The position numbers were made by a program, and so were the translations under genes. From positions 1 to 64,000 of the forward strand of contig CAJYMC010000008.1 of assembly GCA_913775715.1 (NCBI GenBank): a stretch of DNA of 64,000 bases. Reading direction: 5' to 3'. The notes beneath the pieces are model-generated. The model did no database searches. It was not told the DNA's origin and worked only from the letters and a program-made list of their open reading frames with translations. Below, piece by piece: positions 1-10,606 of this stretch. Every line of letters begins with the position of its first letter. The first letter of the stretch is position 1. Source of the DNA: an uncultured Exiguobacterium sp. (GTDB taxonomy: Bacteria > Bacillota > Bacilli > Exiguobacteriales > Exiguobacteriaceae).

Positions 1-9
1 GAGCCCGTC

Positions 10-126
<117 letters not shown>

Positions 127-129
127 AAA

Positions 130-170
130 CGGTGGTTCTGGAGCATACGCTCAAGGGCCGCCGCTTTTTT
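130..170 (+). terminator. rRNA operon terminator
   Basis: CGGTGG (130-135) pairs with CCGCCG (158-163), allowing one G-U pair. An inner GAGC/GCTC hairpin sits between them. A run of six T follows, then a second T-rich stretch. It lies immediately after the 5S gene, as expected for rRNA operon termination. Confidence 0.65.
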
Positions 171-225
171 GTGTCTTTTTGTAGAAAGGCATGCATCTAT
201 TTTAATGAAGGGACTGAACAGGGAT

Positions 226-423
226 ATGGCGAAAAAAACGAAACTACGCGTAGCCGTCGAAGAGAACGAGACGATTGGTGCCTGTTTGGATCGTATCGAT
301 GCCATGGGATACCGCCCGACGGTCCGACGAGAAGAGCCGATCTTTGGATTAGACGCGAATGGCGAACCGTATCCAATTCGTCAGCAAATCGTCTTCGATT
401 GCAAAGTGAAAGAGAACGAATAA
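226..423 (+). CDS. yebG: NETI motif-containing protein (YebG family)
   Basis: A 65-residue basic protein of unknown function. It carries the Asn-Glu-Thr-Ile motif at residues 14-17 that names the family, followed by a short conserved segment (CLDRIDAMGYRP). In Bacillus the same small gene lies directly upstream of purE, which supports the call. I chose the ATG at 226 because it gives the family-typical N-terminus and follows AAGGGA (207-213) and AGGGAT. Upstream in-frame starts would run back into the rRNA terminator. It has its own downstream terminator, so it is not part of the pur transcript. No function can be read from the sequence. Confidence 0.85.
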   Translation: MAKKTKLRVAVEENETIGACLDRIDAMGYRPTVRREEPIFGLDANGEPYPIRQQIVFDCKVKENE

Positions 424-430
424 CTGCCTA

Positions 431-467
431 AAGCATCCTCCGATTCATGTGGAGGGTGCTTTTTTTA
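431..467 (+). terminator. Terminator after yebG
   Basis: AAGCATCCTCC and GGAGGGTGCTT form an 11-bp stem with a 9-nt loop, followed by seven T. It separates yebG from the purine operon control region. Confidence 0.9.
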
Positions 468-543
468 GTGCTCGATTCGATGTGATACCTCCCAAGAAAT
501 AAACTCCGAATGGATACTAAACAAAATCAGAAAAACACCTTTT

Positions 544-587
544 AAAACCGAACGATAAATTTTCAGACAATTAAATTGTTCGCCTTT
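544..587 (+). promoter_or_regulatory. Two inverted PurBoxes (PurR operator)
   Basis: AAAACCGAACGAT (544-556) fits the Bacillus PurBox consensus AWWWCCGAACWWT with one mismatch. ATTGTTCGCCTTT (575-587) is an inverted, weaker copy. The boxes are 18 bp apart, close to the 16-17 bp recalled for B. subtilis PurR sites, and end two bases before the -35 element. PurR dimers bind such pairs and repress purine genes, with PRPP acting as inducer. Confidence 0.8.
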
Positions 588-589
588 GG

Positions 590-618
590 TTGACGCCTTG
601 GGATGGACTTGTTAAGAT
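590..618 (+). promoter_or_regulatory. SigA promoter of the pur operon
   Basis: TTGACG (590-595), a 17-bp spacer, then TAAGAT (613-618). Transcription would begin about 25 bp upstream of the riboswitch aptamer. No other promoter of this quality lies between the yebG terminator and purE. Confidence 0.8.
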
Positions 619-648
619 GAAGTCGTGACAGGATGATTGAATATAAAC

Positions 649-719
649 ACCTCGTATAATAGCAGGGATATGGCTTGCAAGTTTCTACCCAACGACCCTA
701 AATCGTTGGACTATGGGGT
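649..719 (+). ncRNA. Guanine (purine class) riboswitch aptamer
   Basis: P1 is ACCTCGT (649-655) paired with ATGGGGT (713-719). The conserved junction pieces TATAAT, GATATGG, GTTTCTACC and GACTATGG are present in order, with P2 (GCAGG/CTTGC) and P3 (CCAACGA/TCGTTGG). The specificity base in GACTATG is C, which pairs with guanine or hypoxanthine; adenine aptamers have U there. It sits in the 5' leader of the purine biosynthesis operon. Confidence 0.95.
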
Positions 720-757
720 ATATGGATGTTCGTCGATATTTCTTTGGCGTACCTTTT

Positions 758-800
758 TATACCCTAAGCCACCCTTTTAGCCGTGGTTTGGGCTTTTTTT
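758..800 (+). terminator. Riboswitch-controlled terminator with antiterminator overlap
   Basis: CCC(T)AAGCCAC (762-772) pairs with GTGGTTTGGG (783-792) around a CCTTTTAGCC loop, followed by seven T. The alternative pairing is visible: TGGGGTATA (714-722, the 3' strand of P1) can pair with TATACCCTA (758-766), which would break both the aptamer and the terminator stem. Guanine binding should therefore favour termination and switch the operon off. Confidence 0.88.
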
Positions 801-822
801 ATGCATAAAGGAGGAAACAGCG

Positions 823-1314
823 ATGGGAAATGTAGAAGTCGGCGTCATCATGGGAAGTCAATCGGATTGGGAAACGATGAAACATACATGTGATGTGTTG
901 GAGCAACTTGAGATTCCATACGAAAAGAAAGTCGTTTCCGCACACCGGACACCGGATCTAATGTTTCGTTATGCTGAATCAGCACGTGAACGAGGACTGA
1001 AGGTCATCATTGCCGGTGCAGGCGGTGCTGCTCATCTCCCGGGCATGGTCGCTGCTAAAACGACATTACCCGTTATCGGTGTTCCTGTGAAAAGTAGAGC
1101 GCTCCAAGGAATTGATTCCTTGCTCTCGATTGTTCAAATGCCAGGTGGCGTACCGGTCGCAACGGTCGCCATCGGAGAAGCAGGCGCAAAAAACGCTGGA
1201 TTGCTAGCTGCTCAAATTCTCTCGATTCAAGATGAACGACTTGCCCGCAAGCTCGATCATATGCGAGTCGAACTAGAAGGAGACGTCATTGCATCTGGAG
1301 GGAACCTGCTATGA
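823..1314 (+). CDS. purE: N5-carboxyaminoimidazole ribonucleotide mutase
   Basis: A class I PurE of 163 residues (the usual length), which converts N5-CAIR to CAIR in de novo purine synthesis. The phosphate and ribose binding segment GSQSDW lies at residues 11-16. The SAHRTP segment with the catalytic histidine is at 39-44, and [11 protein letters not shown] is near 66-76. The ATG follows AAAGGAGG at proper spacing and comes directly after the riboswitch terminator. It is the first gene of the operon. Its stop overlaps the purK start (ATGA), so the two are translationally coupled. Confidence 0.97.
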   Translation: MGNVEVGVIMGSQSDWETMKHTCDVLEQLEIPYEKKVVSAHRTPDLMFRYAESARERGLKVIIAGAGGAAHLPGMVAAKTTLPVIGVPVKSRALQGIDSLLSIVQMPGGVPVATVAIGEAGAKNAGLLAAQILSIQDERLARKLDHMRVELEGDVIASGGNLL

Positions 1315-2414
1315 AACGAATCGGGATACTAGGCGGCGGTCAACTTGGTCGAATGATGGCTCTGTCGGCGCGTGAGATGGGCTTTGAGATTTTGACACTC
1401 GATCCAACGGACAACGCACCTTGTGCGCAAGTGGCGGATCAACATATTCAAGCTTCCTTTACGGATGTCGAGGCAGCGAAACAGCTCGCAGCTGAATCAG
1501 ATATCGTCACCTACGAATTTGAGAACATCTCGACGGAAGTCGCTGAAGCGATCGGGACGAAACTGATCCATGGAACGGATCTCCTCTTTCAAACGCAACA
1601 TCGGGTACGAGAAAAAGAGATGATTGAACGCATTGGACACTCTGTCGCTCCGTACTATCCGGTGACGCATCCTTCTGACTTAGAGGAAGCAAAACAGCGA
1701 CTCGGATTACCGTTCGTCTTAAAGACAGCACGATTCGGATACGACGGAAAAGGACAGACCGTCATTCGGACGGAAGAACAGTTCCAAGCGGCAATCAAAC
1801 AATTCGAACCAACAGAGTATGTTGCGGAGCAGTGGTTACCGTTTGATCAGGAAATTTCCGTCATCGTTACTCGCAGCGCAACAGAAACACGTGTATTCCC
1901 GGTCAGTGAGAACATTCATCAAGAGAACATTTTGCATCTATCGATCGTACCGGCACGGATTTCTGAATCACTCGAACAAGAAGCGATTGCGCTCGCTGAA
2001 TCGATCGCGGATGCCGTCGGGCTGATCGGTACACTGGCTATCGAGTTGTTCGTCGTTGGTTCTCGACTAATCGTCAATGAACTAGCACCCCGACCACACA
2101 ATTCGGGACACTATTCAATCGATGCTTGCGAAACATCCCAATTCGAGCAACATATCCGTGCCATCAGTGGTCTCCCACTCGGTGATACCCGTCTGACGAC
2201 ACCGGTTGTCATGGCGAACATCCTGGGTCAGCATGTCACAGCATTATACGAGGAACTACCGAGACTAAGCGCTCGGACGAAAGTTCACTTATATGGAAAA
2301 GCAGAAGCCAAGACAGGACGCAAGATGGGCCATTTGAACATTCTTGCGGACACCGTCGACGATGCTTTGGCAGAAGTCGAACGCCTGTCGATATGGAAGG
2401 AGACAGTTCAATGA
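1311..2414 (+). CDS. purK: 5-(carboxyamino)imidazole ribonucleotide synthase
   Basis: A 367-residue ATP-grasp enzyme that uses ATP and bicarbonate to convert AIR to N5-CAIR, the substrate of PurE. The N-terminal dinucleotide-like loop GGGQLG is at residues 8-13. The central ATP-grasp part includes [12 protein letters not shown], and the C-terminal part carries [12 protein letters not shown], typical of PurK. It overlaps purE by four bases and purB by four bases (ATGA at both ends), as expected for a tightly coupled operon. Confidence 0.97.
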   Translation: MKRIGILGGGQLGRMMALSAREMGFEILTLDPTDNAPCAQVADQHIQASFTDVEAAKQLAAESDIVTYEFENISTEVAEAIGTKLIHGTDLLFQTQHRVREKEMIERIGHSVAPYYPVTHPSDLEEAKQRLGLPFVLKTARFGYDGKGQTVIRTEEQFQAAIKQFEPTEYVAEQWLPFDQEISVIVTRSATETRVFPVSENIHQENILHLSIVPARISESLEQEAIALAESIADAVGLIGTLAIELFVVGSRLIVNELAPRPHNSGHYSIDACETSQFEQHIRAISGLPLGDTRLTTPVVMANILGQHVTALYEELPRLSARTKVHLYGKAEAKTGRKMGHLNILADTVDDALAEVERLSIWKETVQ

Positions 2415-3706
2415 TCGAACGGTATACACGTCCTGAGATGAAAGCGATCTGGACCGAACAAAACAAATTCGAGGCTTGGTTAAAAGTCGAGATCCTTGCG
2501 TGTGAAGCATGGAGCGAACTAGGAGTCATCCCGAAAGAGGACGTCCAGTTGCTTTGGGACAATGCCTCTTTTGATGTCAACCGCATCCTTGAAATCGAGC
2601 AAGAGACACGTCATGATGTCATCGCCTTCACGCGTGCCGTCTCTGAAACACTCGGAGAAGAACGCAAGTGGGTCCATTACGGATTAACGTCAACAGATGT
2701 CGTCGATACAGCACTCTCGTATCTGTTGAAGCAAGCAAACGACATCCTTGCTGCAGATCTCGATCGATTCATCGACATCTTAAAAGTCAAAGCGAACGAA
2801 CATAAATATACGGTCATGATGGGACGAACGCATGGCGTACATGCAGAACCGACGACGTTCGGTCTGAAACTAGCGCTTTGGTATGAAGAGATGAAACGAA
2901 ACAAAGTCCGTTTCGAAGCAGCACGTGAGACGGTCGAATACGGCAAGATGTCAGGTGCCGTCGGGACATTCGCGAACATCGACCCATTCATTGAAAAGTA
3001 TGTCTGCGAAAAGTTAGGAACAAAGCCCGCTCCGGTCTCAACGCAAACGTTACAACGTGATCGTCATGCACACTATATGTCGACGCTCGCTCTGATCGCG
3101 ACATCGATCGAAAAGATGGCAACGGAAATCCGGGGTCTGCAAAAGACGGAAACACGTGAAGTCGAAGAATTCTTCGCTAAAGGTCAAAAAGGATCATCGG
3201 CGATGCCGCACAAGCGGAATCCAATCGGTTCAGAGAACATGACAGGTCTTGCCCGAGTCATCCGTGGACACATGGTGACGGCGTACGAGAACGTCTCACT
3301 CTGGCACGAACGGGATATCTCGCATTCTTCGGCAGAACGCATCATTCTTCCGGATGCGACAGGACTGCTCAACTATATGTTGAACCGTTTCGGAAACATC
3401 GTGAAGAACTTGACGGTCTTCCCGGACAACATGAAGCGGAACATGGACCGGACGTTCGGGGTCATCTTCTCTGGACATGTCTTACTCGCTTTAATCGAAA
3501 AAGGCTGGTCACGTGAAGCCGCGTATGATTTCGTTCAACCGCGTGCGATGCAGGCGTGGGAAGAACAAATCATGTTCCGTGACTTATTGTGGCAAGAAGA
3601 AGAGATTCAACAGCTTTTCACAGAAGAAGAGCTTGATGCGTGTTTCGATCCGACGTACCATACGAGTCGCGTCGATGAAATCTTTGAACGGTGTGGCTTG
3701 AACTAA
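2411..3706 (+). CDS. purB: Adenylosuccinate lyase
   Basis: A 431-residue member of the fumarase/aspartase superfamily. It cleaves SAICAR to AICAR and adenylosuccinate to AMP, so it works in both the common and the AMP branch of the pathway. The superfamily signature appears as [11 protein letters not shown], and the catalytic histidine region as [15 protein letters not shown] set the start at the ATG overlapping the purK stop. The in-frame ATG 18 bases upstream lies inside purK and adds residues not found in the family. The preceding AAGGAGA (about 2397-2403) is a good ribosome binding site. Confidence 0.97.
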   Translation: MIERYTRPEMKAIWTEQNKFEAWLKVEILACEAWSELGVIPKEDVQLLWDNASFDVNRILEIEQETRHDVIAFTRAVSETLGEERKWVHYGLTSTDVVDTALSYLLKQANDILAADLDRFIDILKVKANEHKYTVMMGRTHGVHAEPTTFGLKLALWYEEMKRNKVRFEAARETVEYGKMSGAVGTFANIDPFIEKYVCEKLGTKPAPVSTQTLQRDRHAHYMSTLALIATSIEKMATEIRGLQKTETREVEEFFAKGQKGSSAMPHKRNPIGSENMTGLARVIRGHMVTAYENVSLWHERDISHSSAERIILPDATGLLNYMLNRFGNIVKNLTVFPDNMKRNMDRTFGVIFSGHVLLALIEKGWSREAAYDFVQPRAMQAWEEQIMFRDLLWQEEEIQQLFTEEELDACFDPTYHTSRVDEIFERCGLN

Positions 3707-3714
3707 TCAACCTG

Positions 3715-3736
3715 AGACGGGGCACCTGCCCCGTCT
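3715..3736 (+). repeat. Intergenic hairpin between purB and purC
   Basis: AGACGGGGC (3715-3723) and GCCCCGTCT (3728-3736) form a perfect 9-bp, GC-rich stem with an ACCT loop, beginning nine bases after the purB stop. No T-tract follows, so it is not a standard terminator. It could be an mRNA processing or stability element, or a weak attenuator inside the operon. Confidence 0.75.
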
Positions 3737-3765
3737 ACATCTTAGGATCATGGGGGACGAAAGCG

Positions 3766-4473
3766 ATGCAACCACTTTATGAAGGAAAAGCAAAACGATT
3801 GTACACGACGCAGGAGCAGGATGTGCTCCGGATCGTCTATAAAGACGAAGCCACGGCATTCAACGGCGAGAAAAAAGAAGTCTTTGCTGGAAAAGGCGAA
3901 TTAAACAACCGATTGACGAGTCATTTCTTTGAAATCCTCGAACAAGCGGGCATTCCGACACATTTCATTGAATGTGTCTCGGAGCGCGAACAGCTCGTAC
4001 GTCGTGTCACCATCATCCCACTCGAAGTCGTCGTCCGAAACGTCGTCGCGGGGAGCTTGAGTAAACGGCTCGGTATCGAAGAAGGTACGGTGCTCGAAAC
4101 ACCAATCGTTGAGTTCTACTATAAAGATGATACGTTAGGCGATCCACTCGTCACCTCATCACACATTAATTTACTGAAGATTGCGACTTCTGAAGAGTTA
4201 AAAGAGTTGTCGGATAAAGCGCTTCGCGTAAACGAAGTATTGCAACCTTACTTCCGTCAAAACGGAATCACGTTGATTGATTTTAAATTGGAGTACGGCA
4301 AGACGGCAGACGGAACGATTCTACTAGCAGATGAGATTTCACCCGATACATGTCGCTTGTGGGATCAGGCGACAGGAGAACATCTCGATAAAGATGTCTT
4401 CCGCCGCAATATCGGTTCACTGACAGAGACTTACCAAACACTATTCAATCGCCTAGGGGGAAACACACAATGA
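3766..4473 (+). CDS. purC: SAICAR synthetase
   Basis: A 235-residue phosphoribosylaminoimidazole-succinocarboxamide synthase, which joins CAIR and aspartate with ATP to give SAICAR. The N-terminus LYEGKAKRLY is the family hallmark, and VRNVVAGSL and LADEISPDTCRLWD are conserved segments. The start at 3766 follows GGGGGA at 3752-3757. A longer in-frame start at 3691 would lie inside purB and read through the hairpin, so I rejected it. This is the only gene junction in the operon before purD with a real intergenic gap. Confidence 0.96.
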   Translation: MQPLYEGKAKRLYTTQEQDVLRIVYKDEATAFNGEKKEVFAGKGELNNRLTSHFFEILEQAGIPTHFIECVSEREQLVRRVTIIPLEVVVRNVVAGSLSKRLGIEEGTVLETPIVEFYYKDDTLGDPLVTSSHINLLKIATSEELKELSDKALRVNEVLQPYFRQNGITLIDFKLEYGKTADGTILLADEISPDTCRLWDQATGEHLDKDVFRRNIGSLTETYQTLFNRLGGNTQ

Positions 4474-4718
4474 AAAAAGTCATCGTATCGATCGCATTAC
4501 GGGAAAGCATTTTAGATCCACAAGGAGTTGCTGTAAAAGGCGGATTGCAACAGCTTGGTTTTACCGGTGTCGAAAGTGTCCGAATCGGAAAACAGATTGA
4601 ACTGCTCGTTGAAACGGAAACGACAGAAGCGATGATTCATGAGATGTGTCAAAAATTACTCGTCAACACGGTGATGGAAGATTACCAGATTACGATCGAA
4701 GAGGTGACGCCAGCATGA
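4470..4718 (+). CDS. purS: Phosphoribosylformylglycinamidine synthase, PurS subunit
   Basis: An 82-residue protein. PurS is the small structural subunit that holds PurL and PurQ together in the three-part FGAM synthase of Gram-positive bacteria. Recognisable features are the [17 protein letters not shown] start and the [16 protein letters not shown] middle. It overlaps purC and purQ by four bases each (ATGA), matching the 1:1 demand of the complex. Confidence 0.95.
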   Translation: MKKVIVSIALRESILDPQGVAVKGGLQQLGFTGVESVRIGKQIELLVETETTEAMIHEMCQKLLVNTVMEDYQITIEEVTPA

Positions 4719-5398
4719 AGTTCGCGGTCATCGTCTTTCCGGGATCGAACTGTGATTTAGATATGTACCATGCAGTCAAGGATGCTCTCGGAGAAGAAGC
4801 TGAATATGTCTTCCATACCGAAACATCACTTGAAGGCTACGACGGCGTCCTACTGCCGGGCGGATTCTCCTACGGAGATTACCTTCGTTGCGGTGCGATC
4901 GCACGTTTTTCACCAATCATGGAAGAAGTCAAACGCTTTGCGGCAGAAGGGAAAACGGTCCTCGGGGTATGTAACGGATTCCAGATCCTTGTCGAAGCGG
5001 GACTCTTGCCAGGTGTCTTGCACCGCAACAACGGCTTGAAGTTCATGTGCCGGACGGTTGAACTAAAGGTTGAAAACACGAAGACACGATTTACATCGGA
5101 TTACCTGCCAGGCGAGACGATCTCGATTCCGATCGCGCATGGTGAAGGAAACTACTACTGCGACGATGCGACTTACGCGATGCTGCAAACGAACGGACAA
5201 ATCGCCTTCACATATGTCGACAATCCGAACGGCTCGCGCGGCGATATCGCCGGAATCACGAACAAAGCCGGCAACGTTCTTGGGATGATGCCACACCCGG
5301 AACGAGCGGTCGAACTCTTGACCGGCGGAACAGATGGACTAAAACTCTTTACTTCACTCGTCAAACAGGGGGCACACCATGCTAAAACAACAGTCTGA
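4715..5398 (+). CDS. purQ: Phosphoribosylformylglycinamidine synthase, glutaminase subunit
   Basis: A 227-residue class I glutamine amidotransferase that supplies ammonia to PurL. The nucleophile is Cys86 in LGVCNGFQ, and the histidine/glutamate of the triad lie in [10 protein letters not shown]. The N-terminal FPGSNCD is typical. I chose the ATG overlapping the purS stop; the longer in-frame ORF begins inside purS. Its 3' end overlaps the purL start by 20 bases. Confidence 0.96.
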   Translation: MKFAVIVFPGSNCDLDMYHAVKDALGEEAEYVFHTETSLEGYDGVLLPGGFSYGDYLRCGAIARFSPIMEEVKRFAAEGKTVLGVCNGFQILVEAGLLPGVLHRNNGLKFMCRTVELKVENTKTRFTSDYLPGETISIPIAHGEGNYYCDDATYAMLQTNGQIAFTYVDNPNGSRGDIAGITNKAGNVLGMMPHPERAVELLTGGTDGLKLFTSLVKQGAHHAKTTV

Positions 5399-7598
5399 AC
5401 CAACACCAGAATTGATTCAAGAGCAACGCGTCTATGCCACGATGGGCTTAAGTGATACGGAATACCAGATGGTCGTCGATTTACTCGGACGCCAACCGAA
5501 CTATACGGAAACAGGATTGTTCTCGGTCATGTGGTCCGAGCATTGTTCATACAAGACATCTAAACCCGTCCTCCGTCAATTCCCAACGACTGGACCACGT
5601 GTCTTACAAGGACCAGGAGAAGGGGCAGGTGTCGTTGATATCGGCGATGAGCAGGCAGTCGTCTTTAAAATTGAAAGCCACAACCATCCATCCGCTGTTG
5701 AACCGTATCAAGGGGCTGCGACAGGCGTCGGCGGAATCATTCGTGACATCTTCTCAATGGGCGCACGACCAGTCGCACTTATGAACTCGCTCCGCTTCGG
5801 GCATCTCGGTACACCGCGTGTCAATCAACTGTTCGAACAAGTCGTCGCCGGAATCGCCGGTTATGGCAACTGTGTCGGGATCCCAACGATCGGTGGCGAA
5901 ATCGGATTTGATCGTTCGTATGAAGGCAATCCGCTCGTCAATGCGATGTGTATCGGTTTGATCAACCATGCCGATATTCAAAAGGGTCAGGCAAAAGGTG
6001 TCGGCAACTCAGTCATGTACGTCGGTGCAGCTACTGGGCGCGACGGCATTCATGGTGCGACGTTCGCCTCGGAGGATCTCGGAGAGGATACGGAAGCAAA
6101 ACGTCCAGCTGTTCAAGTCGGTGATCCATTCATGGAGAAGCTATTGATTGAAGCGTGTCTTGAAATCGTCGGGCATCCGGCACTCGTCGGGATGCAGGAC
6201 ATGGGTGCTGCCGGACTGACATCGTCTTCAGCAGAGATGGCTTCAAAAGCCGGTATGGGCATCGAGATGCACCTCGATGACGTTCCGCAACGAGAGACAG
6301 GGATGACTGCTTACGAAATGATGCTCTCGGAATCACAGGAGCGGATGTTACTCGTCGTCAAGCGTGGTCGCGAAGCAGAGATCGAAGCGATCGTCAGCAA
6401 ATGGGGACTCCATGCCGTTCACGTCGGAGAAGTCATTGAAGAGAAAGTCCTGCGTTTGATTCATCATGGAGATATCGTGGCAGAAGTTCCGGTTGATGCG
6501 TTAGCAGAAGAAGCACCAGTTTACGAAAAACCATCCCGCGTTCCTTCGTATTATGAAGAATTCCAAACGATGGAAGAGACGCTTCCAGTCGTTGAAGATG
6601 TCGTTGAGACATGGCGGGCGTTACTCCGTCAGCCGACGATCGCTTCAAAACGCTGGGTCTACGATCAGTACGATCATATGGTCCAAACATCGACCGTCGT
6701 CGCACCAGGATCCGATGCAGCCGTCATCCGTGTCCGCGGCACGAACAAAGCGCTCGCGATGACGACCGACTGCAACAGCCGCTTCGTCTACTTGGATCCA
6801 TACGTCGGTGGACAGATCGCGGTAGCGGAAGCAGCACGTAATATCGTCGCGAGTGGGGCGACACCACTCGCCATTACAGATTGTCTGAACTTCGGAAATC
6901 CGGATAAACCAGAAGGCTTCTGGCAGTTGCAGCAAGCAACAGCCGGTATGGCTGAAGCATGTCGTGTCCTTGAGACACCTGTCATCGGAGGAAACGTCTC
7001 ACTCTACAACGAGTCAGCCGGTCAAGCGGTTCATCCGACACCGGTCGTCGGAATGGTTGGCTTACACGAGCAAACGGAATGGATCACAACGCAACACGTC
7101 AAACAAGCAGGTGACCAGATTTATCTGTTAGGCGATACGACAGCCGAGTTTGGTGGTAGTGAGCTTCAATATATGCAATTCGGTAAATCATTCGGTCGCG
7201 CACCAAAGATTGATTTAGCGATCGAACACGCACGCTTACAATTGTTACAGCAGGCAGTACAAGCAGGTGAAGTCAATGCGATGCATGATGTGTCAGAAGG
7301 TGGTCTCGCCATCGCTCTCGCTGAGATGACGTTTGGAACGGATCTCGGGTTGACGGTTCAGTTTGACGGACCAACCTTACACCTGTTCAGTGAATCGCAA
7401 TCACGCTTCGTCGTCACGGTGCCACAAGCGCACGTCACAGCATTCGAACAACGGACTGGTGCTCAAGCGATCGGTGTCGTCACGAACGATGAGCTTCTCG
7501 TCATCGAGACGACAGATACACGGATCGAAGCAGACCGTTCGACCTTACAGGGAGACTGGGAAGGAGCAATCGCGTGTTATATGACATCAAAGGACTAA
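5379..7598 (+). CDS. purL: Phosphoribosylformylglycinamidine synthase, large subunit
   Basis: A 739-residue PurL of the small type, which lacks the fused amidotransferase found in enterobacterial PurL and therefore needs PurS and PurQ. It converts FGAR to FGAM with ATP and glutamine-derived ammonia. [11 protein letters not shown] and [20 protein letters not shown] near the N-terminus are family signatures, and two AIRS-type repeats follow. The ATG lies inside the end of purQ after a GGGGG ribosome binding site. The 3' end overlaps the purF start by 25 bases. Confidence 0.97.
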   Translation: MLKQQSEPTPELIQEQRVYATMGLSDTEYQMVVDLLGRQPNYTETGLFSVMWSEHCSYKTSKPVLRQFPTTGPRVLQGPGEGAGVVDIGDEQAVVFKIESHNHPSAVEPYQGAATGVGGIIRDIFSMGARPVALMNSLRFGHLGTPRVNQLFEQVVAGIAGYGNCVGIPTIGGEIGFDRSYEGNPLVNAMCIGLINHADIQKGQAKGVGNSVMYVGAATGRDGIHGATFASEDLGEDTEAKRPAVQVGDPFMEKLLIEACLEIVGHPALVGMQDMGAAGLTSSSAEMASKAGMGIEMHLDDVPQRETGMTAYEMMLSESQERMLLVVKRGREAEIEAIVSKWGLHAVHVGEVIEEKVLRLIHHGDIVAEVPVDALAEEAPVYEKPSRVPSYYEEFQTMEETLPVVEDVVETWRALLRQPTIASKRWVYDQYDHMVQTSTVVAPGSDAAVIRVRGTNKALAMTTDCNSRFVYLDPYVGGQIAVAEAARNIVASGATPLAITDCLNFGNPDKPEGFWQLQQATAGMAEACRVLETPVIGGNVSLYNESAGQAVHPTPVVGMVGLHEQTEWITTQHVKQAGDQIYLLGDTTAEFGGSELQYMQFGKSFGRAPKIDLAIEHARLQLLQQAVQAGEVNAMHDVSEGGLAIALAEMTFGTDLGLTVQFDGPTLHLFSESQSRFVVTVPQAHVTAFEQRTGAQAIGVVTNDELLVIETTDTRIEADRSTLQGDWEGAIACYMTSKD

Positions 7599-8983
7599 AT
7601 GAGGAGTGTGGCGTCTTCGGGATCTTCGGACAACCGAATGCAGCGCAACTCGCCTATTACGGCTTGCATAGCTTGCAACACCGGGGACAGGAAGGAGCAG
7701 GCATCGTCACGAGTGACGGTGACGACCTCTTCCCGCACCGCGGGCAAGGTCTCGTAACGGAAGTCTTTTCGGAAGAGGCACTGACGAATCTGAAAGGACA
7801 TCATGCAATCGGACATGTCCGGTATTCGACAGCAGGAGGAAACACGCTTGAGAACACTCAACCGCTGCATTTCAAATCGCGGACGGGAGATCTCGCCCTC
7901 GCACATAACGGAAACCTCGTCAACGCGGATTCACTGAAGCACCTGTTAGAAGCAGAAGGTGCCATCTTTCAGACGACAAGTGATACGGAAGTCGTCGCCC
8001 ATCTCGTCAAACGCAGTAAGCTCGACACACTTGAAGACCGGATTGCTGACAGTCTCGCGCGTCTCGTCGGGGCATTCGCTTTTCTTTTCTTAACGGAAGA
8101 CACGTTATTCGTAGCGGTTGATCCACACGGACTGCGTCCATTGTCACTCGGGAAGACACCGGACGGCGGCATCGTATTCGCGTCAGAGACATGTGCCTTT
8201 GATATCGTCGGCGCGGAGTTCATTCGTGATATCGAGCCAGGGGAACTCGTAACGATCACAGAACACGGTATGTCGTCTCGTCAATATATGGAACCACGTG
8301 AACGGGCAATGTGTTCGATGGAATACATCTACTTCTCACGTCCGGATTCAATCATTGATGGCGTCAACGTCCATACAGCTCGCAAAGCACTTGGGAAAAA
8401 GATGTATGAAGAAGCACCGGTCGAAGCAGACGTCGTTACCGGAGTGCCGGATTCAAGTATTTCGGCAGCGATCGGTTACGCGGAAGCGAGTGGAATTCCA
8501 TATGAAATGGGATTGATCAAGAATCGGTATGTCGGACGGACGTTCATCCAGCCGTCACAGGAGTTACGGGAACGTGGGGTCAAAATGAAGTTGTCCGCGC
8601 TACGCGGCGTCGTACAAGGAAAGCGTGTCATCATGGTCGATGATTCAATCGTCCGGGGAACGACGAGTCGTCGTATCGTCGGTTTATTACGTGAAGCGGG
8701 TGCGACGGAAGTGCACGTCCGCATCACGGCACCACCGATTACGAATCCATGTTATTACGGGATTGATACTTCATCGAAGGAAGAACTGATCTCTGCTCGG
8801 TTGATGCCGGAAGAAATCCGTCAGGAAATCGGTGCGGATTCACTTGAATTCTTAACTGTACCGGGCATGGTCGATGCCATCGATCGCCCGTTCGATGGAC
8901 CGTTAAAAGGACAATGTACCGCTTGCTTCACAGGAGAGTATCCGACACCGCTCGGTTCGCTCGAGTTAGAAGCTAAACTTTGA
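7574..8983 (+). CDS. purF: Amidophosphoribosyltransferase
   Basis: A 469-residue enzyme for the first committed step, PRPP plus glutamine to phosphoribosylamine. It starts at a GTG preceded by AAGGAG (7561-7566). The first eleven residues form the propeptide, and Cys12 (in EECGVFG) would become the N-terminal nucleophile after cleavage. The PRPP loop appears as [12 protein letters not shown]. Cysteines near the C-terminus (QCTACF) and elsewhere fit the 4Fe-4S type known from B. subtilis. Nested 25 bases inside the end of purL. Confidence 0.97.
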   Translation: MLYDIKGLNEECGVFGIFGQPNAAQLAYYGLHSLQHRGQEGAGIVTSDGDDLFPHRGQGLVTEVFSEEALTNLKGHHAIGHVRYSTAGGNTLENTQPLHFKSRTGDLALAHNGNLVNADSLKHLLEAEGAIFQTTSDTEVVAHLVKRSKLDTLEDRIADSLARLVGAFAFLFLTEDTLFVAVDPHGLRPLSLGKTPDGGIVFASETCAFDIVGAEFIRDIEPGELVTITEHGMSSRQYMEPRERAMCSMEYIYFSRPDSIIDGVNVHTARKALGKKMYEEAPVEADVVTGVPDSSISAAIGYAEASGIPYEMGLIKNRYVGRTFIQPSQELRERGVKMKLSALRGVVQGKRVIMVDDSIVRGTTSRRIVGLLREAGATEVHVRITAPPITNPCYYGIDTSSKEELISARLMPEEIRQEIGADSLEFLTVPGMVDAIDRPFDGPLKGQCTACFTGEYPTPLGSLELEAKL

Positions 8984-8999
8984 TAGATGGGGGAAGAAC

Positions 9000-10034
9000 A
9001 TGAGCAAACATTACGAAGCAGCAGGTGTGAGTCTGACAGCAGGATATGAGTCAGTCACGCGAATGAAAAAACACGTCGCCCGTTCGATGCGTAAAGAAGT
9101 ATTGACGGGACTCGGTAGCTTTGGTGCGATGTTCGACCTCAGCCAATTGCAGTTGAAAGAACCAGTCCTCGTCAGTGGGACAGACGGTGTCGGTACGAAG
9201 CTGAAACTCGCTTTCGCACTGGAACAACACGATACGATCGGAATCGACTGTGTCGCGATGTGTGTGAACGATATCATCGTCCAAGGCGCGGAACCACTTT
9301 ATTTCCTTGATTATATCGCGCTCGGTCAGGCGATTCCGGCGAAGATCGAACGGATCGTCGCAGGTGTCGCAGAAGGATGCGTCCAAGCGGGATGTACGTT
9401 AATCGGTGGTGAGACAGCAGAAATGCCAGGAATGTATGCGGACGGCGAATACGACATCGCCGGGTTCGCCGTCGGTGCCGTCGAGAAACAAAAATTGATC
9501 ACAGGTGATCAGGTCGCGGCGGGAGATGTCATTCTCGGTCTCGCTTCGTCTGGCGTCCATTCGAACGGGTTTTCACTCGTCCGTAAAATCGTCGCCGACA
9601 GTGGTCTCCGCTACGAAGATGAAGTCATGATGCTCGGTCATACGCTCGGAAATGCGCTCCTCATGCCAACACGTATCTACGTCGAAGCGGTCAAAGCAGC
9701 CCTTGAGACGGAAAAGATTCAAGCGATGGTCCATATTACGGGTGGTGGATTCTACGAGAACGTACCACGCGTCTTACCGGAAGGTCTTGGCGCATCGTTC
9801 GACCCGAAAAAGTGGCCGACGTTACCAGTCTTCGACTGGCTCGAGCAAGCGGGTGACCTGCCACGACATGACATGTATAATGTCTTCAACATGGGCATTG
9901 GTTTCATGTTGATCGTCAAACCGGAAGATGTCGCGGAAGTGACAGCACGCCTCGCTCGTGAAAATGAGACGGCGTACGTGATTGGTCAGGTGACCAATCA
10001 AGAAGGTGTCCGGATTCAAGGAGTCGACGCATGA
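9000..10034 (+). CDS. purM: Phosphoribosylformylglycinamidine cyclo-ligase
   Basis: A 344-residue AIR synthetase (normal length) that closes FGAM to AIR with ATP. Typical segments are [11 protein letters not shown] at the start, [14 protein letters not shown], and [13 protein letters not shown]. The ATG follows GGGGGAAG. Its stop overlaps purN by four bases. Confidence 0.97.
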   Translation: MSKHYEAAGVSLTAGYESVTRMKKHVARSMRKEVLTGLGSFGAMFDLSQLQLKEPVLVSGTDGVGTKLKLAFALEQHDTIGIDCVAMCVNDIIVQGAEPLYFLDYIALGQAIPAKIERIVAGVAEGCVQAGCTLIGGETAEMPGMYADGEYDIAGFAVGAVEKQKLITGDQVAAGDVILGLASSGVHSNGFSLVRKIVADSGLRYEDEVMMLGHTLGNALLMPTRIYVEAVKAALETEKIQAMVHITGGGFYENVPRVLPEGLGASFDPKKWPTLPVFDWLEQAGDLPRHDMYNVFNMGIGFMLIVKPEDVAEVTARLARENETAYVIGQVTNQEGVRIQGVDA

Positions 10035-10606
10035 AGATCGCCTGTTTTGCATCAGGTAGCGGTAGTAATGTCGAAGCACTTTTTGAAGCAATCGAGGCAG
10101 GAGCGTTACATGCCTCGATCGAACTGATCGTCTGCGATCAACCGGACGCAGCAGTCATTGAACGGGCGAAACGACGCGGATGTGACGTCTTCGTCTTTCG
10201 GGCGAAGGACTATCCGGATAAACCGAGCTTTGAGCGGGAAATCATTGCCCGTCTTGAAGCGAAAGGTGTCGAACGGATCATTCTCGCCGGCTACATGCGA
10301 TTGATTGGGGAAGAGTTGCTCGGACGATATGCAGGGCGGATCGTCAACATCCACCCGTCGCTACTTCCGGCCTTCCCGGGAAAAGATGCGATCGGACAAG
10401 CATTTCGTGGCGGAGTTAAAATCACAGGTGTTACAATTCATATAGTCGATGAAGGCATGGACACAGGACCAATCATGGCTCAAGAAACCGTCCGGATTAC
10501 AGAAGAGATGACGCGTGAAACATTGCAACAAGCGATTCAGCGTGTCGAACATAGACTGTATCCGCAAGTCATCGAAGAGTGGATGAAAGAGGAGGCAAAC
10601 GTATGA
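10031..10606 (+). CDS. purN: Phosphoribosylglycinamide formyltransferase
   Basis: A 191-residue folate-dependent GAR transformylase that converts GAR to FGAR with 10-formyl-THF. The N-terminal FASGSGSN loop, the catalytic [12 protein letters not shown] region (Asn and His) and [12 protein letters not shown] (catalytic Asp) are all present. It overlaps purM (ATGA) and purH (ATGA). Confidence 0.97.
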   Translation: MKIACFASGSGSNVEALFEAIEAGALHASIELIVCDQPDAAVIERAKRRGCDVFVFRAKDYPDKPSFEREIIARLEAKGVERIILAGYMRLIGEELLGRYAGRIVNIHPSLLPAFPGKDAIGQAFRGGVKITGVTIHIVDEGMDTGPIMAQETVRITEEMTRETLQQAIQRVEHRLYPQVIEEWMKEEANV

